A stretch of 24,616 nucleotides of DNA from an uncultured Eubacteriales bacterium (lineage in GTDB: Bacteria > Bacillota > Clostridia > Oscillospirales > Acutalibacteraceae), in assembly GCA_900321515.1 (NCBI GenBank), contig ONWI01000158.1, positions 1 through 24,616 of the forward strand. The letters are read 5' to 3'. Below, piece by piece: positions 14,870 to 22,423 of the stretch. A program made the position numbers and the translations under genes. The notes under the pieces were generated by a model. That model saw nothing but the letters and a program-made list of their open reading frames with translations. It was not told the origin of the DNA and ran no database searches. Positions within the stretch are counted from its first letter, which is position 1. Each line of letters starts with the position of its first letter.

Positions 14870-15253
14870 ATGCTGGAAATACATCCGCTGACCGACGAAC
14901 AGGAGTTGATCGACTACCTGACCCGGAATAATCTGCCCGAGGACGCCGCCGTGCTCAGAGCATACGAAAACGGCGGGGCGACAGGCAACCTGTCGCTCAC
15001 CCTTGAGACACAGCCCAATGCCGACGGCGCTATGAGGGCATTCCTGAAGATCAACACATTTGAATATCCCGATGACTTCACCTGCGAACTGATGCTCCGC
15101 GCAGCCGCCTCGTTTGCGTTCAACCGCATGATTCCGGAGGTCAGGGCGGATTCCTCCATGAAAAACCCCATTTTTGAAAGAATGGGCTTTGCCGATGACG
15201 GAAAATATTTGACAATTGCTACACAAAATGTGGTGCATTTCTGTAAAAAATAG
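14870..15253 (+). CDS. small unknown protein, GNAT-like C-terminus
   Basis: A 127-residue cytosolic protein starting 7 bases after the rluB stop, with AAGGAAGG upstream, so cotranscribed with it. I do not recognise the family securely. The order of a hydrophobic strand (AFLKINTFEYP), a helix (FTCELMLRAAASFAFNRMIPEVRAD) and the end IFERMGFADDGKYLTI resembles the last half of a GNAT acetyltransferase, where N-x-F-E-R-M-G-F is typical. The N-terminal half lacks a clear acetyl-CoA pyrophosphate loop (R/Q-x-x-G-x-G/A), so it may be a degenerate or non-catalytic relative. It might act on the ribosome, as some GNATs near rRNA enzymes do; that is speculation. Confidence 0.65.
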   Translation: MLEIHPLTDEQELIDYLTRNNLPEDAAVLRAYENGGATGNLSLTLETQPNADGAMRAFLKINTFEYPDDFTCELMLRAAASFAFNRMIPEVRADSSMKNPIFERMGFADDGKYLTIATQNVVHFCKK

Positions 15254-15283
15254 GGAATTTGTGCCATCAGGTAAAATAATCCC

Positions 15284-15312
15284 TTGTATATGATGAAGAT
15301 GTGTAATATAAT
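15284..15312 (+). promoter_or_regulatory. promoter of the biotin enzyme operon
   Basis: TTGTAT (15284-15289), a 17-base spacer and TATAAT (15307-15312), about 100 bases before the carboxyltransferase start codon. The leader shows no known riboswitch. Confidence 0.7.
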
Positions 15313-15411
15313 TAGGTTGTATTATTAATTGATTACAGTGGGGGAGTAGGGCTTTGCATTCGACAAAGGCTCATCTTGCCCATGCTGTTTTGAATTGTAG
15401 GAGGTTCAGCA

Positions 15412-16806
15412 ATGAGTTTAGAAAGCAAATTGCAGGAGGTTCGCGATACAAAAGCCGCCGTCAAGAATACGGTTGCGTTCGACCGCCTCGCAAAGCTCTT
15501 TGACGAGGGCACAATGGTGGAATTCGATTCGCTGGTCAAATCCGAGGGCGGTCTCGCCGAGGTCGTCACGGCATACGGCACGGTGGACGGTCTGCCGGTT
15601 TACGCCTTCGCGCAGAACGGCGACGTTACGGGCGGCGCTATCTCCAAGGCGCAGGCGCGCAAGATCAAGAAGGTCTATGATTTCGCCGCCAAGACAGGCG
15701 CTCCCGTCATCGGCATATACGATTCACAGGGCGCGCGTCTCAAACAGGGCGGCGCGATTCTCGCGGCGTACGGCGACATGCTGCTCTGGAGCAGCAGTCT
15801 GTCCGGCGTTGTCCCCCAGATATCGGTCATAGCCGGCACCTGCGTCGGCACCAATGCCCTCATAGCAAGCTGCGCCGACATCGTGATCGCCGTCAAGGAC
15901 GTAGATTTCGGCATAGAGACCAACGGCAGCGAGCGCAAGAGCGAGGATGTGGGCGAGAGCGTACATATTCTCACCAAGACCATTGACGACGCGCTTGCAA
16001 AGGTGCGCACACTCGTTGCGATGCTCCCCTCCAACAATCTGAGCGCGGCTCTCAGCGTGGATTTCAGCGAACCCACCGTTTCGGGCGACGAACTTGACGC
16101 GGTTTCCGCCGCCGTCGGCACCGAGACGCGGGTAATATCCTACATCATCGCGGGCATCGTGGATGAGGGAAGCCTTGTGGATTTCCAGACCGGTCACGGC
16201 AGAAGCGTGCTGACCGGACTTGCCACCGTCAACGGACAGACCGTGGGCGTTGTCTCCACCAGAAGCCGCTACAACAGCGGCAAGATGGACGCAAACGGCG
16301 CTGCCAAAGCGGCTCGTTTCGTCCGGTTCTGCGACGCCTTCTCGATTCCGGTCATCACTCTGGTCGATACCTACGGCTTTGAAACCGTGCGCGACGCCGC
16401 CAAGCTGATGCACGCCTACGCCGAGGCGACAACCGTCAAGATGGCTATCATCATCGGCGCGGCATACGGTCCCGCCTTCGTGGCTCTGGCAGGACGCGCC
16501 GCAAACGCCGATTTCACCGTGGCGTGGCCCAACGCGGTCATAGCTCCGCTTGCGCCCGAGACATTCACCGCCATCATGTACAACGACGAGCTGAAGGGCG
16601 TTGAAAACCCGATTGCCAAGCGCGCCGAGATAGAGGACGATTACCGGAATACCCTCGCTTCTCCCGCGGCGGCAGCTTCCGAGGGATACATCGACGATGT
16701 GATTGCGCCCGCCGATACCCGCGCCACAGTGGTTGCGGCTCTCGATATGCTTGCTTCCAAAAAGGTCTCCCGTCTGCCCAAGAAGCACTCCAACATTCAG
16801 CTTTAA
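15412..16806 (+). CDS. carboxyltransferase subunit (MmdA/transcarboxylase 12S-like, divergent)
   Basis: A 464-residue member of the crotonase-fold carboxyltransferase family, which moves CO2 between an acyl-CoA and biotin. It has the N-terminal FDEGTMVEFD and the oxyanion-hole motif SQGARLKQGG (Ser105-Gln-Gly-Ala-Arg109). It is about 50 residues shorter than typical MmdA/12S subunits, and the usual second-domain motif around V-D-x-P-G-F with the following GIIRHGA is changed to VDTYGF (Asp319 to Phe323) and VRDAAKLMHAYAEAT. The expected GG-x-H region is replaced by FGIETNGSERKSEDVGES. So the fold is clear but the acyl-CoA substrate (methylmalonyl-, malonyl- or other) is not. AGGAGG lies 7 bases before the ATG. 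It heads a three-gene set with a biotin carrier and a 5S/OadA subunit. Confidence 0.85.
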   Translation: MSLESKLQEVRDTKAAVKNTVAFDRLAKLFDEGTMVEFDSLVKSEGGLAEVVTAYGTVDGLPVYAFAQNGDVTGGAISKAQARKIKKVYDFAAKTGAPVIGIYDSQGARLKQGGAILAAYGDMLLWSSSLSGVVPQISVIAGTCVGTNALIASCADIVIAVKDVDFGIETNGSERKSEDVGESVHILTKTIDDALAKVRTLVAMLPSNNLSAALSVDFSEPTVSGDELDAVSAAVGTETRVISYIIAGIVDEGSLVDFQTGHGRSVLTGLATVNGQTVGVVSTRSRYNSGKMDANGAAKAARFVRFCDAFSIPVITLVDTYGFETVRDAAKLMHAYAEATTVKMAIIIGAAYGPAFVALAGRAANADFTVAWPNAVIAPLAPETFTAIMYNDELKGVENPIAKRAEIEDDYRNTLASPAAAASEGYIDDVIAPADTRATVVAALDMLASKKVSRLPKKHSNIQL

Positions 16807-16868
16807 TTATTGCGTTGCATTAATGTGACATAATTGACATATCTGACATATATCAGGAGGAATTATCC

Positions 16869-17237
16869 ATGAAGAATTTGAAGATTACCGTTAACGGCGT
16901 TGCATATGACGTACAGGTGGAAGAGGTCAGCGGCGACAGCGCACCCGCAGCTCCCGCAGCTCCCGCAGCTCCGGCTGCTCCGGCAGCGCCCAAGGCTCCC
17001 GCCGCCCCCAAGGCTCCCGTCGCGGGCGAGACCGTCAATTCCCCCATGCCCGGCACGGTGCTTGAGGTTCAGATCAAGCCCGGCGATTATGTGAAGTCGG
17101 GCGACACCCTTCTCGTGCTCGAAGCCATGAAGATGGAAAACGCCATTGCCGCGCCGAAGGACGGCAAGGTGGTCGAGGTCTACGTCATCAAGGGTCAGAC
17201 CGTCGAATCCGGCACCGCACTTGTCACAATAGGCTGA
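16869..17237 (+). CDS. biotin carboxyl carrier protein (1.3S / OadC-type)
   Basis: A 122-residue swinging-arm subunit. The N-terminal strand region (MKNLKITVNGVAYDVQVEEV) is followed by an Ala/Pro/Lys hinge at about 25-50 made of repeated AAP units, visible in the DNA as near-repeats of GCAGCTCCC at about 16949-17017, then a biotinyl domain (55-122) with EAMKME; Lys88 is the biotinylated residue. The C-terminal GQTVESGTALVTIG is standard. The carrier shuttles carboxyl groups between the carboxyltransferase upstream and the decarboxylase-type subunit downstream, 21 bases away. GGAGGAATTATCC precedes the ATG. Confidence 0.96.
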   Translation: MKNLKITVNGVAYDVQVEEVSGDSAPAAPAAPAAPAAPAAPKAPAAPKAPVAGETVNSPMPGTVLEVQIKPGDYVKSGDTLLVLEAMKMENAIAAPKDGKVVEVYVIKGQTVESGTALVTIG

Positions 17238-17258
17238 TCGCTGACGGGAGGCAATAGT

Positions 17259-18656
17259 ATGGCAAAAATCAAAGTAACCGAGACGGTGCTGCGCGACGCG
17301 CACCAGTCGCTTATCGCTACCAGAATGACGACCGAGGAAATGCTCCCCATGCTTTCCGATCTCGACAAGGTGGGATTTCATTCTCTGGAATGCTGGGGCG
17401 GCGCGACATTCGACGCCTGCCTGCGCTTTCTCAATGAGGATCCGTGGGAGCGCCTGAGAACCATCCGCAAGGCTTGCCCCAACACCAAGCTGCAAATGCT
17501 CTTCCGCGGGCAGAATATGCTGGGCTACCGCCATTACGCCGACGACGTTGTGGAATACTTCGTCCAGAAGTCCATCGACAACGGCATAGACATCATGCGC
17601 ATATTCGACGCGCTCAACGATATCAGAAACCTCGAAACCTCCATCAACGCCGCGAAGAAATACGGCGGACATGTTCAGGGCTGCATTTCCTATACGACCG
17701 GACCGGTCTTTACGCTTGAATATTTCACCAAATACGCCAAGACGCTGGAGGACACCGGCGCGGATTCGATCTGCATCAAGGATATGGCAGGTCTGCTGAC
17801 TCCCTATGGCACATACGATCTCGTCAAGGCGCTCAAAGAGACGGTCAAAATACCGATTCAGCTGCATACGCATTACACATCGGGACTTGCGTCCATGTCC
17901 ATGCTGAAGGCAATCGAAGCGGGCGTTGACGTAATCGATACCGCGATGTCACCGATGGCTCTGGGAACTTCGCACCCCGCGACGGAGTCGATGGTTGCGG
18001 CTCTGCAGGGCACGGAATACGACACGGGTCTTGACCTGAATCTGCTCGCCGGCATCCGTGATTATGTGGAAACGCTGCGCCAGAAGTATCTCGGCAGCGG
18101 CCTGATGAATCCGAAGGTGCTGGAGGTTGACTCCAAGACGCTGCTTTACCAGGTGCCGGGCGGCATGCTCTCCAACCTCGTTTCGCAGCTCAAGGAAGCG
18201 GGCAAGCTCGACAAGCTCAGCGACGTGCTCAACGAAGTGCCGCGCGTGCGCGAGGACGCGGGCTATCCGCCGCTTGTCACTCCGACGTCGCAGATCGTCG
18301 GCACGCAGGCAGTGCTGAATATCATCACCGGCGAACGCTACAAGATGACCACCAAGGAATTCAAGGGACTGGTCCAGGGCAAATACGGCAGAACGCCCAT
18401 GCCCATCGATCCGGCATTCCGCAAGAGCATCATCGGCGATCTCGAACCCATCGACTGCCGTCCCGCCGACCTCATCCAGCCGGAACTTGACGTTTTGCGC
18501 GACGAAATGACCGAATATCTCGAGCAGGAAGAGGATGTGCTCTCCTACGCCTGCTTCGGACAGGTTGCCACCAAGTTCTTCCAGAACCGCAGGGACGCTC
18601 TGTACGGCATAGACAGCGCGCATTTCAACTCGGCGGAGAAGGTTCATCCGGTCTGA
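17259..18656 (+). CDS. oxaloacetate decarboxylase alpha / transcarboxylase 5S subunit
   Basis: A 465-residue TIM-barrel enzyme that removes CO2 from oxaloacetate to biotin, or the reverse with pyruvate. It shows TETVLRDAHQSLIATR (metal-binding Asp13), MLFRGQNMLGYRHYADDVV, ICIKDMAGLLTP (Lys174, the carbamylated lysine) and LHTHYTSG (His203 and His205, metal ligands). The C-terminal conserved domain follows (GGMLSNLVSQLKE, YPPLVTPTSQIVGTQAVLNI, YKMTTKEFKGLVQGKYGRTP). It has no biotin domain of its own; the separate carrier upstream fills that role. No membrane beta (OadB) subunit is next to it, which favours a soluble transcarboxylase-like complex over a sodium pump, though the beta gene could be elsewhere. 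GGGAGG lies before the ATG; a terminator follows. Confidence 0.93.
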   Translation: MAKIKVTETVLRDAHQSLIATRMTTEEMLPMLSDLDKVGFHSLECWGGATFDACLRFLNEDPWERLRTIRKACPNTKLQMLFRGQNMLGYRHYADDVVEYFVQKSIDNGIDIMRIFDALNDIRNLETSINAAKKYGGHVQGCISYTTGPVFTLEYFTKYAKTLEDTGADSICIKDMAGLLTPYGTYDLVKALKETVKIPIQLHTHYTSGLASMSMLKAIEAGVDVIDTAMSPMALGTSHPATESMVAALQGTEYDTGLDLNLLAGIRDYVETLRQKYLGSGLMNPKVLEVDSKTLLYQVPGGMLSNLVSQLKEAGKLDKLSDVLNEVPRVREDAGYPPLVTPTSQIVGTQAVLNIITGERYKMTTKEFKGLVQGKYGRTPMPIDPAFRKSIIGDLEPIDCRPADLIQPELDVLRDEMTEYLEQEEDVLSYACFGQVATKFFQNRRDALYGIDSAHFNSAEKVHPV

Positions 18657-18680
18657 TTTTTCACTTTTCCATTTTACGCA

Positions 18681-18735
18681 ATCTCCTCCGATGTTTTTTG
18701 TCCTTCCGGCAGAAGAATATCGGAGGATTTTTCGG
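18681..18735 (+). terminator. Rho-independent terminator
   Basis: ATCTCCTCCGAT pairs with ATCGGAGGAT across about 26 bases that hold a small internal hairpin (TTCCGGCAGAA), followed by five T. It closes the biotin enzyme operon and separates it from the lipoprotein/radical SAM pair. Confidence 0.75.
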
Positions 18736-18814
18736 CTTTTCAGAAATATCATTTCGACTGAACCAACCGTTTTGGCAAAAACGAGGTTATATATATGAAA
18801 AACGGAGGTGCTTT

Positions 18815-19123
18815 ATGATGAAATTACAGAAGGTGGAACACTATGAGCCGGGCTACGGCGAAGGCACGCAGAGCGGTTCACTCAGGAAGGCGGTAATCGC
18901 CACCGCGGCAGCCGCGGCGATGGTGGGAGGACTGACCGGCTGTTTCGACAATTCGATTTCCGGCGACATGGAATACCGTCCCACGCAGTACGACGGATAT
19001 ATGGTGGTGGAGGGCGTTTCGGATTCGGATGTATCGGGGTCGGACAGGCAGGGCGCCTGCTCATCGGATGACGAAACCGTGACGCTCGACGGAGATATTG
19101 CCTATGTGCCGTCCGGCGATTGA
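18815..19123 (+). CDS. small acidic lipoprotein-like peptide, candidate radical SAM substrate
   Basis: A 102-residue peptide I do not recognise. Residues 1-25 form a long hydrophilic head (HYEPGYGEG inside), followed by Arg-Lys and a hydrophobic Ala-rich stretch (26-42) ending in the lipobox LTGC with Cys43, so Sec export and lipidation at Cys43 are plausible. The part after Cys43 (60 residues) has 14 Asp/Glu, two Arg, no Lys, four Tyr plus one Tyr near the end, and one more Cys (Cys82). GGAGGTG precedes the ATG pair at 18815 and 18818. The frame is open upstream, but only through the terminator. Its stop codon overlaps the ribosome binding site of the radical SAM gene, so the two are coupled. 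This layout is that of a modified-peptide precursor and its enzyme. The modification is not predictable; a plain lipoprotein is the alternative. Confidence 0.75.
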   Translation: MMKLQKVEHYEPGYGEGTQSGSLRKAVIATAAAAAMVGGLTGCFDNSISGDMEYRPTQYDGYMVVEGVSDSDVSGSDRQGACSSDDETVTLDGDIAYVPSGD

Positions 19124-19132
19124 GGTAAGTCA

Positions 19133-20194
19133 ATGAACATCTCGCTTATCCTCACCAGACAGTGCAACCTGCGGTGCAAATACTGCTTTGAGACGCATGA
19201 GAATGCATTCATGTCCGAGGAAACCGCGCTCAAAGCCATCGACATGGCAGTGAACGGCGGCGGCAGGCATGTCGGCGTGTCCTTCTTCGGGGGCGAACCG
19301 CTGCTCTGCAAGGGGCTGATTTACAGATGCGTGGAGTATTCCAAACGGTTTGCCGGTGTCAGATTCAGTTGGAACATGACCACCAACGGACTTCTGCTGG
19401 ACGGGGAATTTCTGGAATTTGCCCGGGACGAAAACATAGATGTCGCCATGTCCCATGATGGGCTTATGAGCCGCGTCAACCGGCTGTATCCGGGAGGGAA
19501 CGACTGCCTTGCCCTGCTCGACGAAAAGCTGAGGCTGCTGCTGCAATACCGCCCCGAAGCGTTCATCATGGCGACGGCAACGCCCGGCACGGCGGGAATG
19601 GTTTACGATTCGCTGGAACACCTGACAGATATGGGCGCAAGGCGCTTCAATTTAGCCATAGATTCCCGCCCCTGCGCCGGCTGGGACGACGACAGCATGG
19701 ATATATTATCCGGACAGCTCGGGCTGCTGGGCGATATGATATGCGAATATTTCACTCGCGGCAGGGACATTTATTTCAATCCCTTCGAGGAAAAAATTCT
19801 CGCGCTCACAAAGGACCGCCCCTGCCATGTCTGCCGGCTGGGTATGCGCAAGCCTTACGTTGACTGGGACGGCAGCGTCTACCCCTGCATTCAGTTCGGC
19901 GGGGTCGCGGAATACCGCATGGGCAGCGTGGGGGAGGGGATTGACCCGGTGAAGCGGGAGTCGATCTACCGCGCAAGCCTGCGCAAGCCGTCCTTCTGCG
20001 AAGGCTGCGCCCATCAGAAGCGCTGCGTCAACGACTGTGCCTGCCTGAATTACCAGCAGTGCGGCGATATGTCTCAGGTCAGCGGCGAAGAGTGCAGATA
20101 CCAGCGGATTCTCATCACGCGCGCCGACGAAATGGCGAGGAAGATGTTACTCGCCGACGAAAACCGCTTCATAGACAGATATATCAAAACCTGA
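19133..20194 (+). CDS. radical SAM/SPASM-domain peptide maturase-like enzyme
   Basis: A 353-residue enzyme that should cleave S-adenosylmethionine at a 4Fe-4S cluster to start radical chemistry. The cluster motif is Cys11-x3-Cys15-x2-Cys18 in TRQCNLRCKYCFE, and Gly53-Gly-Glu-Pro56 follows. The C-terminal region has ten Cys (231, 234, 252, 289, 292, 298, 302, 304, 310, 321), fitting a SPASM domain with auxiliary clusters. Related enzymes make thioether or carbon-carbon links in ribosomal peptides or mature sulfatases. No Cys/Ser-x-Pro-x-Arg sulfatase motif is seen in the neighbours, so a sulfatase maturase is less likely. It is coupled to the small lipoprotein-like gene 9 bases upstream; GAGGT overlaps that stop. 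No peptidase or transporter gene adjoins. There is no separate RRE domain; residues between 80 and 220 could hold peptide contacts. Confidence 0.9.
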   Translation: MNISLILTRQCNLRCKYCFETHENAFMSEETALKAIDMAVNGGGRHVGVSFFGGEPLLCKGLIYRCVEYSKRFAGVRFSWNMTTNGLLLDGEFLEFARDENIDVAMSHDGLMSRVNRLYPGGNDCLALLDEKLRLLLQYRPEAFIMATATPGTAGMVYDSLEHLTDMGARRFNLAIDSRPCAGWDDDSMDILSGQLGLLGDMICEYFTRGRDIYFNPFEEKILALTKDRPCHVCRLGMRKPYVDWDGSVYPCIQFGGVAEYRMGSVGEGIDPVKRESIYRASLRKPSFCEGCAHQKRCVNDCACLNYQQCGDMSQVSGEECRYQRILITRADEMARKMLLADENRFIDRYIKT

Positions 20195-20198
20195 AAAA

Positions 20199-20246
20199 CA
20201 AGGTTCCGATATCGCAGAAAAAAGCGATGGGAGCCTTGATTTTTTC
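20199..20246 (+). terminator. Rho-independent terminator
   Basis: CAAGG-TTCC-GATATCGC pairs with GCGAT-GGGA-GCCTTG across an A-rich loop and ends in six T. It makes the peptide/radical SAM pair its own transcription unit. Confidence 0.8.
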
Positions 20247-20247
20247 G

Positions 20248-20276
20248 TTGCATTTTTAATAATTATCTGGTAGAAT
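20248..20276 (+). promoter_or_regulatory. promoter of the LTA-synthase-like pair
   Basis: TTGCAT (20248-20253), a 17-base spacer and TAGAAT (20271-20276), right after the terminator. The leader to the first ATG is about 75 bases and contains a GC-rich palindrome-like stretch (GCCGCGC...GTGCGGCGTGC). Confidence 0.65.
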
Positions 20277-20354
20277 AATATTTACAGTGTTTTTTTTGAT
20301 GCGCCGCGCTTTTGTGGAAGTGCGGCGTGCGGAACGATTCGGGGGGTTGATGGA

Positions 20355-22388
20355 ATGACGCAGCAAAGGAAAAACGGAATGAGAAATCCCGCCAGTCAAA
20401 AGAACATTCTCAGATCGGCGGTCGAAATTCTGTTTCTTCCCACTTCAATTCTTTACATGGAGATAATGGCAAAACTCAAGCTTTTCGACAGCGTCTTTGA
20501 CGGCACATTTGTGTATATGCTTGTCATGTCGTCGGCGATGGGATTTTTGCTGAGTTTTGCCGCGATGCTCTTTGCGGGCAAAGGAAGGCGTATCTTTTAC
20601 GGCGTGATACTCGCTGTGCTGGCGGTGTGGTTTTCCTTCCATGTCAGCTACTACGGCAATTTTCACACATTCTTTTCGTGGCAGACGCTCGGACAGGCCA
20701 AGGACGTGACGCAGTTCTGGCGGGAGGCAATCGTCGCGGCGCAGAACGTCTGGTATGTGATACTGGGATTCTTTGTGCCTTTTGTCATCATGTGCGCGAT
20801 AGGCATTCTGCTTGTCCCGGACGGGAGCGGAAGGAATCTTCCCCTCGCGGGCGTGTCGCTCGGGGCATTCGCCGCGCTGTATCTGCCGATGCTCATTCAC
20901 ATCAACCGCACGAAGGAACGCACCGACGAATACACGCCTTACTATTATTATACATATCTGCAAAGCGATCTTGACGCGAGCTTCCGTTATTACGGGATAG
21001 TCACCGCCACGCGGCTTGACATAAAGCAGCTTGTTTTCGGCGCGCCGGTCGAGGTGATCGACATCGACGACCCCGGAGCGGGCATAATCTCGGATTCGGA
21101 CAGTTCCGTCGAATACGGCTGGAATATGATGGACATAGACTTCGACAGGGCGGCGGCATCCACTGACAATAAGCTGCTCAAAAAAATGGACGAGTATTTC
21201 AGCAATATCCAGCCCACCCGCAAGAATCCATATACCGGCATGTTCGAGGGCAAGAATCTGGTATTCATCACCATCGAGGGCTTTACGGACAAGATAATAG
21301 ACCCGCAATTCACGCCGACGCTCTATAAGATGTCCACCGAGGGCTTTGTGTTTACCAACTTCTACAATTCCGTCTGGGGCGGAAGTACAGCCAGCGGCGA
21401 ATATTCCAACCTGACCGGCAACTTCTACCAGAACGCGAGCTGTCTGGAAAAGAGCGGCAGCACCTACCAACCCTTCACGCTTGCCAATCAGCTTGCGAAG
21501 CGGGGATATGTGAACCTCGGCTACCACAACAATTCCTACACCTATTACGCGCGGCAGCTTTCACACCCGAATTTCGGGTACAAGTGGAAGGGCATCGGCA
21601 ACGGGCTGAAGCTCAAAAGCGACTGCTGGCCGCGCTCCGACAAGGAGATGGCGGAGGCGACCGTAGGTGAATACGCGGGGCTTGACAAGCCGTTCCACGC
21701 CTATTACATGACGGTCAGCGGACACGCCAATTACACCTTCGCGGGCAACATGATGTCGATGTGGCACAGGAACGATCTGCCGGATTGGGTCAAAAAATAT
21801 CCCGGGGACGTGCAGGCATACTTCGCCTGCGAGTACGAATTCGAGCTTATGCTTCAGGTGCTTGTCGATGAACTCGAAAAAGCCGGCAAGCTTCAGGACA
21901 CCGTGTTTGCCATGGCGGCGGATCATTATCCCTACGCGCTGAGCGACGAGGGACTTGCGAAGCTCTACGGCATTCCGAAATCGAATATCCGCAATAATTT
22001 TGAGCTATACCGCAACGCGTTCATACTCTGGACGCCCTCTATGAAAGAGCCGATAGAGGTGGATAAGCCCTGTTCGACCATCGACATTCTCCCCACGCTG
22101 TCCAACCTCTTCGGGCTGGAATACGACTCGAGGCTGATGATGGGCAGCGACATTCTGGCGGAAGGGGATCACTTCGCGCTGATCAAAGCAGCGGGCTGGT
22201 CGTGGATCAGCACGCAGGGCAGCTACCGGGCGGCAACGCAGAGCTTCACACCGAGCGCCGGGTGCGCGATGAACGAAAGCGAACAGGAAGAGTATGTCAG
22301 GCGCATGAATAAGATTATCCGAGCCAAAAAGACCTATTCCAAGCAGATGCTTGACAAGAATTATTATGCTCATATATTCGGAAAATGA
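20355..22388 (+). CDS. LTA synthase-like membrane phosphoglycerol/phosphoethanolamine transferase (copy 1)
   Basis: A 677-residue membrane enzyme of the alkaline phosphatase superfamily. Residues 1-190 hold five hydrophobic helices (for example ILFLPTSILYMEIM, VYMLVMSSAMGFLLSFAAMLF, VILAVLAVWFSFHVSYYG), the topology of LtaS. An outward-facing sulfatase-fold domain follows, with metal ligand Glu308 in FITIEGFTD, the likely nucleophile Thr345 in GGSTASGEY, His457 in SGHANYTF, and Asp523-His524 in AADHYPYAL. LtaS uses the same Glu/Thr/Asp-His set to polymerise glycerol phosphate from phosphatidylglycerol. The exact product here may be lipoteichoic acid or another phospho-decorated glycan. The run GGGGGG lies before the ATG. 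It is followed after 35 bases by a close paralogue. Confidence 0.92.
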   Translation: MTQQRKNGMRNPASQKNILRSAVEILFLPTSILYMEIMAKLKLFDSVFDGTFVYMLVMSSAMGFLLSFAAMLFAGKGRRIFYGVILAVLAVWFSFHVSYYGNFHTFFSWQTLGQAKDVTQFWREAIVAAQNVWYVILGFFVPFVIMCAIGILLVPDGSGRNLPLAGVSLGAFAALYLPMLIHINRTKERTDEYTPYYYYTYLQSDLDASFRYYGIVTATRLDIKQLVFGAPVEVIDIDDPGAGIISDSDSSVEYGWNMMDIDFDRAAASTDNKLLKKMDEYFSNIQPTRKNPYTGMFEGKNLVFITIEGFTDKIIDPQFTPTLYKMSTEGFVFTNFYNSVWGGSTASGEYSNLTGNFYQNASCLEKSGSTYQPFTLANQLAKRGYVNLGYHNNSYTYYARQLSHPNFGYKWKGIGNGLKLKSDCWPRSDKEMAEATVGEYAGLDKPFHAYYMTVSGHANYTFAGNMMSMWHRNDLPDWVKKYPGDVQAYFACEYEFELMLQVLVDELEKAGKLQDTVFAMAADHYPYALSDEGLAKLYGIPKSNIRNNFELYRNAFILWTPSMKEPIEVDKPCSTIDILPTLSNLFGLEYDSRLMMGSDILAEGDHFALIKAAGWSWISTQGSYRAATQSFTPSAGCAMNESEQEEYVRRMNKIIRAKKTYSKQMLDKNYYAHIFGK

Positions 22389-22423
22389 TTTTGTGAGTAA
22401 GATTCAGTGGGAGGTTTTACTGT

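Noticed and set aside
16949..17020. Short regular repeats as a possible CRISPR or tandem-repeat locus
   Set aside because: They are in-frame codons for the Ala/Pro hinge of the biotin carrier.
18772..18796. Promoter for the lipoprotein/radical SAM pair (TTGGCA and TATATA)
   Set aside because: The spacing of about 12 bases is too short for a sigma-A promoter; no better one was found by eye.
19133..20194. Radical SAM enzyme as an anaerobic sulfatase maturase for the two sulfatase-fold proteins downstream
   Set aside because: The downstream proteins use a Thr nucleophile in GGSTASGEY and lack the Cys/Ser-x-Pro-x-Arg motif that such enzymes modify.
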